DNA from: WHSW01 sp963777775
Lineage (GTDB): Bacteria > Actinomycetota > Thermoleophilia > Solirubrobacterales > 70-9
Reading direction: 5' to 3'
Assembly (NCBI GenBank): GCA_963777775.1
Contig: CAVZRL010000009.1
Location: 1,550,001-1,614,000, forward strand
DNA: 64,000 nucleotides
A program made the translations under genes and the position numbers. Positions 35,836 to 44,915 of the stretch are shown piece by piece. Position 1 is the stretch's first letter. Every line of letters starts with the position of its first letter. The notes beneath the pieces were generated by a model. The model was given only the letters and a program-made list of their open reading frames with translations, was not told the origin of the DNA and did no database searches.

Positions 35836-36537
35836 TTGCAGGACGAGATCGCACGGATCCGGGAGGTCAAGTTCAGCTCCGCGGCTGAGGCGACGCCGTC
35901 GTTCAACCTCACCCGGCGTGGGTATGACCGCGACGAGGTCGACCGGTTCCTGAGTGAGCTCGCGGAGCGGCTCGAGCAGGCCTCGGAGGAGGCGGCGGCG
36001 CCGGCCGCTGCGCCGTCGGATGCGCTCCGACGCGAGCTCGAACGGATCACCGAGAAGGCCGCGGAGCTGCTCGCCGAGGCCGAGCAGGGCGCCGAGCGCG
36101 TGCGTGCCGAAGCGACTCAGGAGGCGAGCCGGATGCTTGCGCGGGCACGGGAGGAGGCGGAGGCGACCAAGGTGGCAGCCGAGGAGGCTCGGCTGGAGGC
36201 CGAGGCGGAGGCCAATACCGGGCGTCGCGAGGCCGACGCCTATGCCGAGCGCGTGCGTGGCGAGGCCGACGCCGACGCCAAGGCACTGCGCTCGCAGGCC
36301 GCCTCCGAGCTGGCCGAGGCGGCCGACACCGCCGAGGTGGCCGCTCGGGCCGAGGCCGACGATCAGCAGCGCGAGCGACTCTCCGCCGAGCTGGCCGAGC
36401 TCGCGGCGCGCCGCGACGCGGCGCGTGAGGAGTTGCGGAAGATCGCCGGCGTGCTCGCCGACACGGCCGGGCCGACCGACGGCGGACCTGAGGCATCTCC
36501 GGACCCGGACGCACAGGCTCCGCTGCGGGCCGTCTGA
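35836..36537 (+). CDS. DivIVA-like coiled-coil protein 2, TTG start
   Basis: About 233 aa. Start chosen at TTG 35836 (LQDEIARIREVKF) because AAAGGGGGAAG lies just upstream; an upstream in-frame ATG at 35800 is in non-conserved sequence. FNLTRRGYDRDEVDRFLSELAER matches the first copy's N-terminal motif, followed by about 150 residues of coiled coil (ELLAEAEQGAERVRAEATQE). The pair is close to the acyl-CoA carboxylase gene but no functional link is visible; in mycobacteria DivIVA (Wag31) has ties to acyl-CoA carboxylase, so the neighbourhood may be meaningful. Confidence 0.75.
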   Translation: MQDEIARIREVKFSSAAEATPSFNLTRRGYDRDEVDRFLSELAERLEQASEEAAAPAAAPSDALRRELERITEKAAELLAEAEQGAERVRAEATQEASRMLARAREEAEATKVAAEEARLEAEAEANTGRREADAYAERVRGEADADAKALRSQAASELAEAADTAEVAARAEADDQQRERLSAELAELAARRDAAREELRKIAGVLADTAGPTDGGPEASPDPDAQAPLRAV

Positions 36538-36594
36538 GAGACACGCGCACGCTGCCTGGCGATCGCCGCGGCCGGCGCTCATAGACTCTGCGGC

Positions 36595-38133
36595 ATGAGC
36601 GAGACCCGGTCTCCAACCGACTTCGAGCGGGCGCTGGAGCGAGCGTTGGCCGGGGGCCCCGAGCGCCACCACCAGAAGACCGCCGAGCAGGGCAAGCTCG
36701 CGGCACGCGAGCGCCTCGAGCGGCTGATCGATTCGGGCTCCTTCGCCGAGGAGGGCCTGCTGGCGAACTGGGAGGCCGACGGGCTGGGTGCCGACGGGGT
36801 GGTGACCGGCTTGGCGCGGATCAACGGTCGCAAGGCTTGTTTGATGGCCAACGACCCGACGGTCAAGGCCGGCTCCTGGGGTCCGAAGACGGTCGAGAAG
36901 ATCCTGCGGATCCAGGAGCGCGCCCTGGCGCTCGGCCTGCCGATGGTCTACCTGGTCGACTCGGCCGGTGCGCGGATCACCGACCAGGTGGCGATGTTCC
37001 CCGGCCGCCGAGGCGCCGGACGGATCTTCCACAACGAGGTCCGCCTCTCGGGCCGAGTGCCCCAGATCTGCCTGCTGTTCGGCCCGTCGGCGGCCGGCGG
37101 CGCCTACATCCCGGCTTTCTGTGACGTGGTGATCATGCGCGAGGGCAACGCCTCGATGTATCTGGGTTCGCCGCGGATGGCGGAGATGGTGATCGGTGAG
37201 CAGGTCACGCTCGAGGAGATGGGAGGCGCCAAGATGCACACGGGCGTCTCGGGCTGCGGGCACTTCCTGGTCGCCAGCGACGCCGAGGCGATCGATCTCG
37301 CCCGGCGCTACCTCGCGTTCATGCCGTCGAGCTGGCGTGAGCAGCCGCCGCCCGCGCCACCCGAGCCCCCCGATTCCGAGCGCGCGCCGTCCGAGATCGT
37401 GCCCAGCGACGAGAAGACCCCGTTCGACGTCAAGGAGCTGATTGCGGCGATCTGTGATGCCGGATCGTTCTGCGAGGTGCACGCCCGCTGGGCGAGGGAA
37501 GTGGTGGTCGGATACGCCCGACTTGACGGGCGCGCGATCGCGATCGTCGCCAATCAGCCCAAGTTCAAGGGAGGAGTGCTGTTCGTCGACTCGGCCGACA
37601 AGGCGGCCCGCTTCATCATGACCGCGAACGCCTTCAACATCCCCCTGCTCTTCCTCGCCGACGTTCCCGGGTTCATGATCGGCACCGACGTCGAGCGCCA
37701 GGGGATCATCCGGCACGGAGCGAAGATGATCAGTGCGGTCTCCGAGGCGACGGTGCCGAAGCTCTCGGTGATCGTCCGCAAGGCCTACGGCGCCGGGCTC
37801 TACGCGATGGCCGGGCCGGCCTTCGAGCCCGATTGCTGCCTCGCCCTGCCAACCGCATCGATCGCCGTGATGGGCCCCGAGGCGGCGGTCAACGCCGTCT
37901 TCTTCAACCAGATCCAGGAGATCGCCGACCCCGACGAGCGTGAGCGCTTCATCGCCGCGAAACGGTCTCAGTATGCGGCCGACATCGACATCCTGCGCCT
38001 CGCCTCCGAGCTCGTTGTCGACGCCGTGATCGAGCCCGACCAGCTGCGCCACGAGCTGATCCGCCGCTTCGCACTCGCCGAGTCGAAGGACCGCCGCTTC
38101 TCCGAGCGACGCAATCCGATCACTCCCGCCTGA
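36595..38133 (+). CDS. acyl-CoA carboxylase, carboxyltransferase beta subunit
   Basis: About 512 aa. Transfers CO2 from biotin to propionyl-, acetyl- or methylcrotonoyl-CoA. AEQGKLAARERLERLIDSGS is the N-terminal signature; YLVDSAGARITDQ, GPSAAGGAYIPAFCD and GSPRMAEMVIGEQ form the first crotonase fold; VVANQPKFKGGVLFVDSADKAARF and FLADVPGFMIGTDVER the second; IVRKAYGAGLYAMAGPAFEPD follows. ADVPGFMIG and the biotin-carboxylase subunit absent nearby leave the acyl substrate open; MCC-like or PCC-like are both possible. Confidence 0.92.
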   Translation: MSETRSPTDFERALERALAGGPERHHQKTAEQGKLAARERLERLIDSGSFAEEGLLANWEADGLGADGVVTGLARINGRKACLMANDPTVKAGSWGPKTVEKILRIQERALALGLPMVYLVDSAGARITDQVAMFPGRRGAGRIFHNEVRLSGRVPQICLLFGPSAAGGAYIPAFCDVVIMREGNASMYLGSPRMAEMVIGEQVTLEEMGGAKMHTGVSGCGHFLVASDAEAIDLARRYLAFMPSSWREQPPPAPPEPPDSERAPSEIVPSDEKTPFDVKELIAAICDAGSFCEVHARWAREVVVGYARLDGRAIAIVANQPKFKGGVLFVDSADKAARFIMTANAFNIPLLFLADVPGFMIGTDVERQGIIRHGAKMISAVSEATVPKLSVIVRKAYGAGLYAMAGPAFEPDCCLALPTASIAVMGPEAAVNAVFFNQIQEIADPDERERFIAAKRSQYAADIDILRLASELVVDAVIEPDQLRHELIRRFALAESKDRRFSERRNPITPA

Positions 38134-38140
38134 GTGGCGC

Positions 38141-38893
38141 TCAGCCCAGCGTCAAACGGATGATCGCTGCGGTGCCGACGACGACGATCAGCGCCCGCAG
38201 GACCGTCGGCGAGAGCCGCCTGCCGTAGCGGGCGCCGAATACCGCACCCACGAGCGAGCCGCCCGCGATCAGGCTCGCGACTGCCCAATCGACGTCGGCG
38301 GCAAAGACGAAGATCACTCCGGCGGTGAAGTTGACGAGCCCGGCGAGCACGTTCTTGAGCCCGTTGAGACGCTGAAGCGAGTCGTCGATCGCAAGCCCGA
38401 GGATGGCGATCAGCAAGATCCCCTGTCCGGCGCCGAAGTAGCCGCCGTAGACGGCGCTGGCGCCGATCGCCGCTCGCACGACGAGCCCGTGCTTGCCCTC
38501 GGGATCTCGTCGGTGAGCGAGCGCCCGCTCCAGGTGCGGTTGTACGACGACGAGCACGAGCGCGATCGCGATCAGCACCGGGACGAAGGCGTCAAAGACC
38601 GAGCTCGGGAGGACGAGCAACAGCGTCGCGCCGAGCGCCGCCCCCGCAACCGAGAAACCCGCCAACGCGAGGATTCGCGAGCGTTGCCCGGTGAGCTCGC
38701 GGCGGTAACCATGACTGCCCGCGACAGCGCCCGGAACGAGGCCGATGTTGTTTGAGACGTTCGCGGTCAGCGGCGGGTAGCCGAGTGCGATCAGGACCGG
38801 GAAGGTGAGCAGGGTGCCGCTCCCGACCACGGCGTTGATCGCGCCGGCGCCGACGCCTGCGGAGAGGATGGCAAGGGCCTCGAGCGGCTCCAT
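38141..38893 (-). CDS. TauE/SafE (TSUP) family membrane transporter
   Basis: About 250 aa with seven or eight predicted membrane segments. AVVGSGTLLTFPVLIALGYPP is the family N-terminal repeat; NVSNNIGLVPGAVAGSHGYR and YGGYFGAGQGILLIAILG are the repeated motif in each half. Family members export sulfite, sulfoacetate, or other organosulfur anions. Convergent with the carboxylase gene (8 bp) and divergent from the methylthioadenosine salvage genes, with a long imperfect inverted repeat between. Confidence 0.9.
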   Translation of the reverse strand: MEPLEALAILSAGVGAGAINAVVGSGTLLTFPVLIALGYPPLTANVSNNIGLVPGAVAGSHGYRRELTGQRSRILALAGFSVAGAALGATLLLVLPSSVFDAFVPVLIAIALVLVVVQPHLERALAHRRDPEGKHGLVVRAAIGASAVYGGYFGAGQGILLIAILGLAIDDSLQRLNGLKNVLAGLVNFTAGVIFVFAADVDWAVASLIAGGSLVGAVFGARYGRRLSPTVLRALIVVVGTAAIIRLTLG

Positions 38894-38915
38894 GGGCGAG
38901 CGAGGCTAGCCGGGG

Positions 38916-38986
38916 TAGATGGGTCATTCCGATTCGCGTGTGCGCGGGGTCATCCGTGTGCGCGGGAATTCGGATTGACTCATCTA
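38916..38986. repeat. 71-bp imperfect inverted repeat with internal direct repeats
   Basis: The outer arms are TAGATGGGTCATTCCGA (38916-38932) and TCGGATTGACTCATCTA (38970-38986), complementary at 15 of 17 positions. Inside, GTGTGCGCGGG occurs at 38938-38948 and 38956-38966, 18 bp apart. It fills nearly all of the gap between divergent TSUP and MTA phosphorylase-like genes. It could be an operator, an untranslated hairpin, or one copy of a dispersed genomic repeat. Confidence 0.6.
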
Positions 38987-38996
38987 GGCTGCCGCA

Positions 38997-39647
38997 ATGG
39001 GACGGCTGGGCCTCATCGTTGGCAGCTCGTTGCGCGGCGAGCGGCTTCCGGCCGGCGATTGGGAGCTGCTTCAGCGACACGGTGAGACGGCGGCCTACGT
39101 GCTCCCGCACCTGATCGACCACGTCGCCAACCTGCGGGCGCTTGCCGGCGCCCGCTGCGACCGCGCGCTCGCGATCGGCTCGGTCGGCGGCCTGCGCTCG
39201 GAGCTTCACCCGGGGACGATCGTCTGCCCGGACGACTTCATCGCGCTAGCCGCCGAGCCCGTGACCGCGCTCGAGGGCCAGGCCGCCCACCGAGTCCCCG
39301 GCTTCGAGCGGCAGTGGCGGTCGGAGGTCCTGGCTGCTGTCTCGGGCTCAGGCGGGCCGGTGATCGACGGCGGCGTCTACTGGCAGGCGGCCGGCCCACG
39401 GCTGGAGACGCCGGCCGAGATCCGGCTCGCCGCCGCCCACGCGGACGTGATCGGGATGACGATGGCCACCGAATGCGTGGTCGCGGGCGAGCTCGGGATC
39501 CGCTACTCCGGGCTCTGCGTCGTCGACAACCTCGCCAACGGGATCGCCGGCTCCGAGTTGACCCTGGCCGAGCTCGAGGCCAACCGAAGCGCCAACCGCG
39601 AGCGGCTGGTGGCGATTCTCGCGGCGGCGTTGCCGGCGCTTGCTTGA
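38997..39647 (+). CDS. MTA phosphorylase / nucleoside phosphorylase-like protein
   Basis: About 216 aa, shorter than usual MTA phosphorylases (about 260-290). GLIVGSSLRGERL at the N-terminus corresponds to the phosphate loop, and YWQAAGPRLETPAEIRLAAAHADVIGMTMATE with CVVDNLANG are close to MTAP/PNP family motifs (GPRFET, GMTxxxE, D-N). Cleaves methylthioadenosine or a purine nucleoside with phosphate. Followed after 8 bp by a methylthioadenosine deaminase-like gene, so the two likely form a salvage operon. Confidence 0.85.
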   Translation: MGRLGLIVGSSLRGERLPAGDWELLQRHGETAAYVLPHLIDHVANLRALAGARCDRALAIGSVGGLRSELHPGTIVCPDDFIALAAEPVTALEGQAAHRVPGFERQWRSEVLAAVSGSGGPVIDGGVYWQAAGPRLETPAEIRLAAAHADVIGMTMATECVVAGELGIRYSGLCVVDNLANGIAGSELTLAELEANRSANRERLVAILAAALPALA

Positions 39648-39655
39648 ATCCCGTC

Positions 39656-40906
39656 ATGGCGCTCACGATCACCGGGGCTCGACTCGATGGAGGGCTGGTC
39701 GGCCTCCGCGCCGACGGACCGACGATCTCCGAGCTCGGCCCCGACGTCTCGCCGCAGCCCGGCGACGAGGTCCTCGACGCCGCCGGGCTGGCGCTGGTCC
39801 CCGGCCTCGTCAACGCCCATACCCACGCGGCGATGACCCTGTTTCGCGGCTACGCCGACGACCTGCCGCTGATGAAGTGGCTCGAGGGCTACATCTGGCC
39901 GGCCGAGCGGCGGCTCGCGCGCGAGGACGTCTACTGGGGCACCCGTCTGGCCTGCCTGGAGATGGCCCGCTCGGGAACCGTGCGCTTCTGGGACATGTAC
40001 TGGAAGCACGCCGAGACCGCGCGCGCGGTCAAGGACGCGGGGCTGCGGGCGGTGATCGGCGCGCCGCTGATCGACGGCAAGGATCCCGCCGGTTCTCCAA
40101 AGCTGCTCGCAAAGGCCCGCCGGGCGATCGACGAGATCGAGCAGGCGGGCGACGGGGCCGCGGTCGCCGCCTTGGCGCCGCACGCGATCTACACGGTCTC
40201 CGAGCCGTCGCTGCGCGGGATCGCCGAGATCTCCGCCGAGCGCCAGGTGCCGGTCGAGATCCACCTCTCCGAGACGGAGGGAGAGGTGGGCGAGTGCCTG
40301 CGCGAGACGGGGGTGCGCCCGGCGCACTACCTGGACCGCTGCGGCCTGCTCGGCCCCCGGACCCTGCTCGCCCACTGCGTCTGGCTCGACCGCGACGAGA
40401 TCGACCTGATCGCCGAGCGCGGCGCGACCATGGTCACCAACCCGGTCGCGAACCTGAAGCTCGCGGTCGGCGGCGTGTTCCCGTACCTCGAGGCGCGCGA
40501 CGCCGGCGCCCAGGTCGGGCTCGGCACCGACGGCGCGGGATCGAACAACTCGCTCGACCTGCTCGACGACGTCAAGGCCTTCGCGCTGATCCAGAAGCAC
40601 GTCGCGGCCGAACCGGCGGCGGTCACCGCCGGCGAGGCTTGGGAGATCGCCACCGGCCGGCGCTCGAAGCTGATCGGCGGCCATACGCCCGAAGCCGGGG
40701 CGCCGGCGGACTTCGCTCTCGTCCGCCTCGACTCGCCCGGGCTCGCGCTGGGCGCTCTCGACGCCGGTCTCGTGTATGCGGCCGACGCGTCCGCGGTCGC
40801 GGCCACCGTGGTCGGGGGACGGGTCGTCTACCGCCAGGGCGAGCGGGCCGAGGCCGACGAGATCGTCGCCCGCGCCCGCGAGCGGGCCGAGGCGCTGCTC
40901 GGCTAG
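39656..40906 (+). CDS. 5'-methylthioadenosine/S-adenosylhomocysteine deaminase-like amidohydrolase
   Basis: About 416 aa metal-dependent amidohydrolase. LVPGLVNAHTHAAMTLFRGYADDLPL supplies the first metal His pair (HxH); APHAIYTVSE holds the next His; LSETEGEV and LAHCVWLDRDE the third; GLGTDGAGSNNSLDLLDD the metal Asp. C-terminal strand VVGGRVVYRQGE. Deaminates methylthioadenosine or SAH. Start ATG 39656. Its 3' end overlaps that of the convergent acetoacetyl-CoA synthetase by four bases. Confidence 0.9.
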   Translation: MALTITGARLDGGLVGLRADGPTISELGPDVSPQPGDEVLDAAGLALVPGLVNAHTHAAMTLFRGYADDLPLMKWLEGYIWPAERRLAREDVYWGTRLACLEMARSGTVRFWDMYWKHAETARAVKDAGLRAVIGAPLIDGKDPAGSPKLLAKARRAIDEIEQAGDGAAVAALAPHAIYTVSEPSLRGIAEISAERQVPVEIHLSETEGEVGECLRETGVRPAHYLDRCGLLGPRTLLAHCVWLDRDEIDLIAERGATMVTNPVANLKLAVGGVFPYLEARDAGAQVGLGTDGAGSNNSLDLLDDVKAFALIQKHVAAEPAAVTAGEAWEIATGRRSKLIGGHTPEAGAPADFALVRLDSPGLALGALDAGLVYAADASAVAATVVGGRVVYRQGERAEADEIVARARERAEALLG

Positions 40907-42906
40907 CTCGCCGCTCGCTCCGGCGCCGCGCTCGCGAGCTCGGTCGCCAGCTCGACGAAGAAGTCGAGCGCCCCCGGGTTGGCAAGCGAGTCGCGCGAAG
41001 CCGCCTCCTCGACCGGGGTTCCCGTCAGGATCCGTTTCACCGGCACCTCGAGCGCCTTGCCGCTCAGCGTTCGCGGGACCTCGGCGATCGCGTAGACGCG
41101 GTCGGGCACGTGGCGCGGCGAGCAGCGCTCCCGGATCCGCTTCGCGATCTCGGCGGTCAGCTCGTCGTCGAGCTCGGCGCCCTCGGCGAGGACGACGAAG
41201 AGCGGCATCCAACCCTCGGTTCCGGGCCTGGGGATGTCGACGACCAGAGCGTCGGTGACCTCGGGCAGGGTGGCGACCGCGCGGTAGATCTCCGAGGTGC
41301 CCATCCGTATCCCGGAGCGGTTGATGGTCGAGTCCGAGCGCCCGTAGATGACCGCGGTACCGCGCGAGGTGATCTCGATCCAGTCCCCGTGCCGCCAGGT
41401 CCCGGGGAACATCTCGAAGTAGCTGCGCCGGTAGCGCTCGCCGTCGGGGTCGTTCCAGAGGTAGAGCGGCATCGAGGGCATCGGCTCGGTGATCACCAGC
41501 TCGCCGACCTCGTCGATCACCGGCTCGCCCTCCTCGTTCCAGGCCTCGATCGCGCAACCCAGCGAGCGGGCCTGAAGCTCGCCGCGGTAGACGGGCAGGA
41601 TCGGAACCCCGCCGACGAAGGCGGTGCAGACGTCGGTCCCGCCCGAGGTCGAGAACAGCCAGGTGTCGTCGCCGAGCTGCCGGTAGATCCACTCGAAGCC
41701 CTCAGGGGAGAGCGGGGAGCCGGTCGAGCCGACCGCGCGCAGGGCGGCGAGGTCGCGCCCGGCGCCTGGCTCAACCCCATTCTTCATGCACGCCGAGACG
41801 TAGCTGGCCGAGGTCCCGAAGCAGGTGATCCCGGCCGTCTCGGCGAGTTCCCAGAGCACCCCCATCCCGGGGTGACCGGGGCTGCCGTCATAGAGGACGA
41901 TCGAGGCCTCGGTGAGCAGCACGCCGACGAGGAAGTTCCACATCATCCAGCCGGTCGTCGTGAACCAGAACACGCGGTCGCCGGCCTGCGCGTCGAGGTG
42001 CAGACCGAGCTTCTTCGCCTGCTCGAGCAGGATTCCGCCGTGGCCCTGGACGATCGCCTTCGGCAGCCCGGTGGTGCCGGAGGAGTAGAGGACCCAGAGC
42101 GGGTGGTCGAACGCGACCTGCTCGTACTCGATCTCCCCCGGATCGCCGGAGGCGAGCAGCTGTGCCCAGGTAATCGGGTCGCGCAGCGCGCCGAGCTCGG
42201 GCTCGGGCGCGAGGTAGGGGAGGACGATCGTGCGCTCCACCGTGGGCAGCTCGGCGAGCAGCCCGGCGACCGTCTCCGTGCGGTCGAAGTCGCGCCCGTT
42301 GTAGCGGTAACCGTCGACGCAGAGCAGCAGCTTGGGCTCGATCTGGGCGAAGCGGTCGATCACGCTGGAAGCGCCGAAGTCGGGCGAGCAAGACGACCAG
42401 ACGGCGCCGATCGAGGCGCAGGCGAGGAACGCGACCAGGGTCTCGGGCAGGTTCGGCATGTACGCGACAACCCGGTCGCCGGGCTCGACGCCGAGCGCCC
42501 GGAGCGCTGATGCGACGCGGGCGACCTGCTCGCGCAGCTCGCCCCAGGTCAGCGAGTCGAGCTCGCGCAGCTCGGACGCGTGCTGGACCGCGAGCCGGTT
42601 CGCGGGCTTGCCGGCGATCAGGTTCTCGGCGTAGTTGAGCCTCGCGCCCGGGCACCAGACCGCGCCGGGCATTGTGCGCTCGGCGAGCACCCGCTCGTAG
42701 GGGGCCGTGGTGCGGAGCTCGAAGAAGTCGAAGATCGAGCCCCAGAAGTCCTCCAGCTCGCCGGTCGACCAGCGCCAGAGCGCGTGGTAGTCGCGCTCGA
42801 GGCGCAGCCCACGCTCGCTCTCGAGCCAGCGCATGTATCGGGTCATGCTCGAGCGCTCGATCGCCTCCGGCGACGGCTCCCAGAGCAGCTCGCCGCGCTC
42901 GCTCAC
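40903..42906 (-). CDS. acetoacetyl-CoA synthetase
   Basis: About 667 aa ATP-dependent acyl-CoA ligase; GTG start 42906. Family sequence: WSTGELEDFWGSIFDFFELR, AENLIAG, AVWSSCSPDFGASSVIDRFAQ, the phosphate loop VLYSSGTTGLPKAIVQGHGG, GWMMWNFLVGVLL, LFSTSGGTDVCTAFVGG, TWRHGDWIEITSRGTAVIYGRSD and the acylated Lys in TLSGKALEVPVKRIL. Length and the long N-terminal region fit AacS rather than acetyl-CoA synthetase. Activates acetoacetate, the product of HMG-CoA lyase. Confidence 0.9.
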   Translation of the reverse strand: MSERGELLWEPSPEAIERSSMTRYMRWLESERGLRLERDYHALWRWSTGELEDFWGSIFDFFELRTTAPYERVLAERTMPGAVWCPGARLNYAENLIAGKPANRLAVQHASELRELDSLTWGELREQVARVASALRALGVEPGDRVVAYMPNLPETLVAFLACASIGAVWSSCSPDFGASSVIDRFAQIEPKLLLCVDGYRYNGRDFDRTETVAGLLAELPTVERTIVLPYLAPEPELGALRDPITWAQLLASGDPGEIEYEQVAFDHPLWVLYSSGTTGLPKAIVQGHGGILLEQAKKLGLHLDAQAGDRVFWFTTTGWMMWNFLVGVLLTEASIVLYDGSPGHPGMGVLWELAETAGITCFGTSASYVSACMKNGVEPGAGRDLAALRAVGSTGSPLSPEGFEWIYRQLGDDTWLFSTSGGTDVCTAFVGGVPILPVYRGELQARSLGCAIEAWNEEGEPVIDEVGELVITEPMPSMPLYLWNDPDGERYRRSYFEMFPGTWRHGDWIEITSRGTAVIYGRSDSTINRSGIRMGTSEIYRAVATLPEVTDALVVDIPRPGTEGWMPLFVVLAEGAELDDELTAEIAKRIRERCSPRHVPDRVYAIAEVPRTLSGKALEVPVKRILTGTPVEEAASRDSLANPGALDFFVELATELASAAPERAAS

Positions 42907-43448
42907 GAGCGAAGCCCGCGCAGCACGAGAACGGCACCGAGAGCCACCCCGAGCGCCGCCGAGAGGCCGATCCAGCCGCCGGCCTCGCGGCCGAACGGCG
43001 CGTCGTATTCGATCTCGAAGGGCCCTTGTCCGCCGATCTCCTCGAAGAAGTGGTTGGTGATCCCGATGAAGTCGGGCGGCGAGATCAGGACGAGGGCGAT
43101 CAGGATCGCGGACGCGAGCCCGAGCGCTGCGGTCACCACCGCGAGCGGCTTGGTGAACCGCGAACCGGCGAGCGCGCCGAGGCCGAGCGCGAATCCGGCG
43201 ATTCCGGTGACGAGCCAGACCGTGTCCCTGAACTCGAAATAGGCGAACGCGTCGCGTTCGTAGCGGTTGACGGCTTCCGAGGGGAGGTCTTCGGTCTCCC
43301 GGGCCGCCGCCTCGGCGATCTGCTCGAGCTCGCCCGGCAGGTCATCCGGCGGGTCGATGAAGCTCGGCGGCACCCCCCACCACGCGAGCTGGAGCGAGAC
43401 GACGAGCAGCGCTCCGCAGGTCGTGGCGATGACCGCGGCCCTGGTCAT
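42903..43448 (-). CDS. hypothetical membrane protein
   Basis: About 181 aa with four predicted membrane segments: near residues 5-27, 75-95, 100-122 and 155-177. A long loop after the first segment (PDDLPGELEQIAEAAARETE) is acidic. Stop and start codons overlap with both neighbours (GTGA before AacS, ATGA with the peptidase), so it lies in a coupled operon with the M28 peptidase and AacS. No family recognised. Confidence 0.8.
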   Translation of the reverse strand: MTRAAVIATTCGALLVVSLQLAWWGVPPSFIDPPDDLPGELEQIAEAAARETEDLPSEAVNRYERDAFAYFEFRDTVWLVTGIAGFALGLGALAGSRFTKPLAVVTAALGLASAILIALVLISPPDFIGITNHFFEEIGGQGPFEIEYDAPFGREAGGWIGLSAALGVALGAVLVLRGLRS

Positions 43449-44668
43449 GCGGCTGCTGCCTCGACCTTGGCGGGGCGGGCCTTGCGCCCGAGGTCGCGGT
43501 CGAGCCGGCGGATCAGCTCGAGCGCGAACTCCTGGCTTCGCCCGAGTGCCTCGGGGTCGAGGGTCTCCGGCGTGTCGCCCGGGAGGCGGTGGTGGGGGAG
43601 GGGCTCGTCGTCGGGGCTGCTGGTCAGCAGCAGCGAGCGAAAGCCGGCGATCCGCGGTGGCATCGAGTCACCGCCGATGCCGCGGCGCAGCGGCCGGGCG
43701 CCCTGTTCGGGGCCGCGCCCGGCGTCCGCGATCGCCGCGCACAGCTCGGCCAGCCGTCGGTCGGCCGGGTAGGTCGTGATCCAGCCGGCGGCGGTTTCGA
43801 AGCGCGGCGCGCCGATCCCGACCGTGTCGAGGACGAGGAGGAAGGTCCGCTCGCGATCGAGCTCGTCGCGATGCGAGCGCACGAACGAGCGCATTCCCTC
43901 CTGAATCGGCTCCTCGGCACCGTCGAAGACGAACCAGGCCTCGAGATTGCGCAGCGGCTCGGCCTCGAGCCGCTCGGCGATCGAGAGCGCGGTCGCGACC
44001 CCGGATGCGTTGTCGTTGGCACCGGGGACGATCGGGGAGAGTTCGATCTCGATCAGCGCGAAGGCGCCGACCAACAACAGCAGAGTGGGGAGGAGGGCGA
44101 GGGCGGAGATCGCGGTCGAGTCGACCCCGGCCATCCGCGCGCCGAGCAGCGGCAGCAACAGCGCCAGCGACCAGAACAGGACCCGGAACGGACCAAGCCA
44201 GGGCGCGCGCCGCAAGCGAGCCGTGCGCCGGGCGATCCAGGGGGAGAACGCCGCGCCGGTCCGGGCGGAATCGAGGTGTGCGCAGATGATCAGCCTGGCC
44301 CGGTCGCCGGAGGGCGGGCGCGAGATCACGTTCTGGGAGACGCGGCGGAAGAACAGCCGGCGGAGGAGGTAGACGCGATACTCGAGATCGAGGTAGAGCG
44401 AGGTCGCGGCCAGCAGGACGAGCGCGAAGCCGAGCGCCGGGACCTCGACCGCGATCAGGCTGCCGGCGATCCCGAGCAGGCAGTGGGCGGCGTGCACGTA
44501 GCCGTACTGAGGGTGGACCGCGGTCGGCTCGATCTCGGCCGGCCGGCCGAGATCGAGCAGCCGTTCGGCCACCCGCTCGGCAGCGCGCCGCTCGGCGTCG
44601 GTGCCCGCCCGCCGGCCCTCGAACGCGCAGAGCTCGCGAACGACCTCGATCCGGCTCTCGACGTCCAT
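43445..44668 (-). CDS. membrane-associated M28-family metallopeptidase
   Basis: About 407 aa. Zn ligands of M28: LIICAHLDSARTG (His and nearby Asp), VPGANDNASGVATAL (bridging Asp), VFDGAEEPIQEG (Glu-Glu), then LVLDTVG and a late His in PLPHHRLPGDTPETLDPEAL. Two hydrophobic hairpins (about 62-95 and 155-205) interrupt the sequence, suggesting membrane anchoring with the peptidase domain on one face. Aminopeptidase or related hydrolase; substrate unknown. Confidence 0.88.
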   Translation of the reverse strand: MDVESRIEVVRELCAFEGRRAGTDAERRAAERVAERLLDLGRPAEIEPTAVHPQYGYVHAAHCLLGIAGSLIAVEVPALGFALVLLAATSLYLDLEYRVYLLRRLFFRRVSQNVISRPPSGDRARLIICAHLDSARTGAAFSPWIARRTARLRRAPWLGPFRVLFWSLALLLPLLGARMAGVDSTAISALALLPTLLLLVGAFALIEIELSPIVPGANDNASGVATALSIAERLEAEPLRNLEAWFVFDGAEEPIQEGMRSFVRSHRDELDRERTFLLVLDTVGIGAPRFETAAGWITTYPADRRLAELCAAIADAGRGPEQGARPLRRGIGGDSMPPRIAGFRSLLLTSSPDDEPLPHHRLPGDTPETLDPEALGRSQEFALELIRRLDRDLGRKARPAKVEAAAA

Positions 44669-44726
44669 GGGCGGGATTATCTACCGGGCCGATGTGTGCT
44701 CGGCGCCTTGTACCCGGGGATCGTGA

Positions 44727-44810
44727 TGCGGCGGGTGGGATTCGAACCCACATGCCCCGAAGGACAGCGCCTTTTGAGGGCGCCCTGTAAACCAGTTCCA
44801 GCACCGCCGC
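44727..44810 (-). tRNA. tRNA-Leu (anticodon CAA)
   Basis: Seven-base acceptor stem GCGGCGG/CCGCCGC, 5-bp anticodon stem GCGCC/GGCGC closing the loop CTCAAAA with CAA, a long variable arm (CTGTCCTTCGGGGCATG region) as in class II tRNAs, and a GGGTTCGAATCCC T arm. Discriminator A. No encoded CCA. Confidence 0.93.
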
Positions 44811-44915
44811 AAGCCTGATCCATTCTGACGGCTGAGAACCCGAGGCAGCGCCGGGATGTTGAATCGGCCCTCGATGGACCGAGGCCGCGATGCCGATTGG
44901 CTAGCTTCGATGTCG

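Noticed and set aside
39640..42510. A rightward frame of over 950 codons across the deaminase and AacS genes
   Set aside because: It crosses two well-supported genes in different frames and consists of low-information Arg/Gly-rich sequence.
44700..44820. A frame ending RVGFEPTCPEGQRLLRAPC over the Leu-CAA tRNA
   Set aside because: Also a tRNA shadow.
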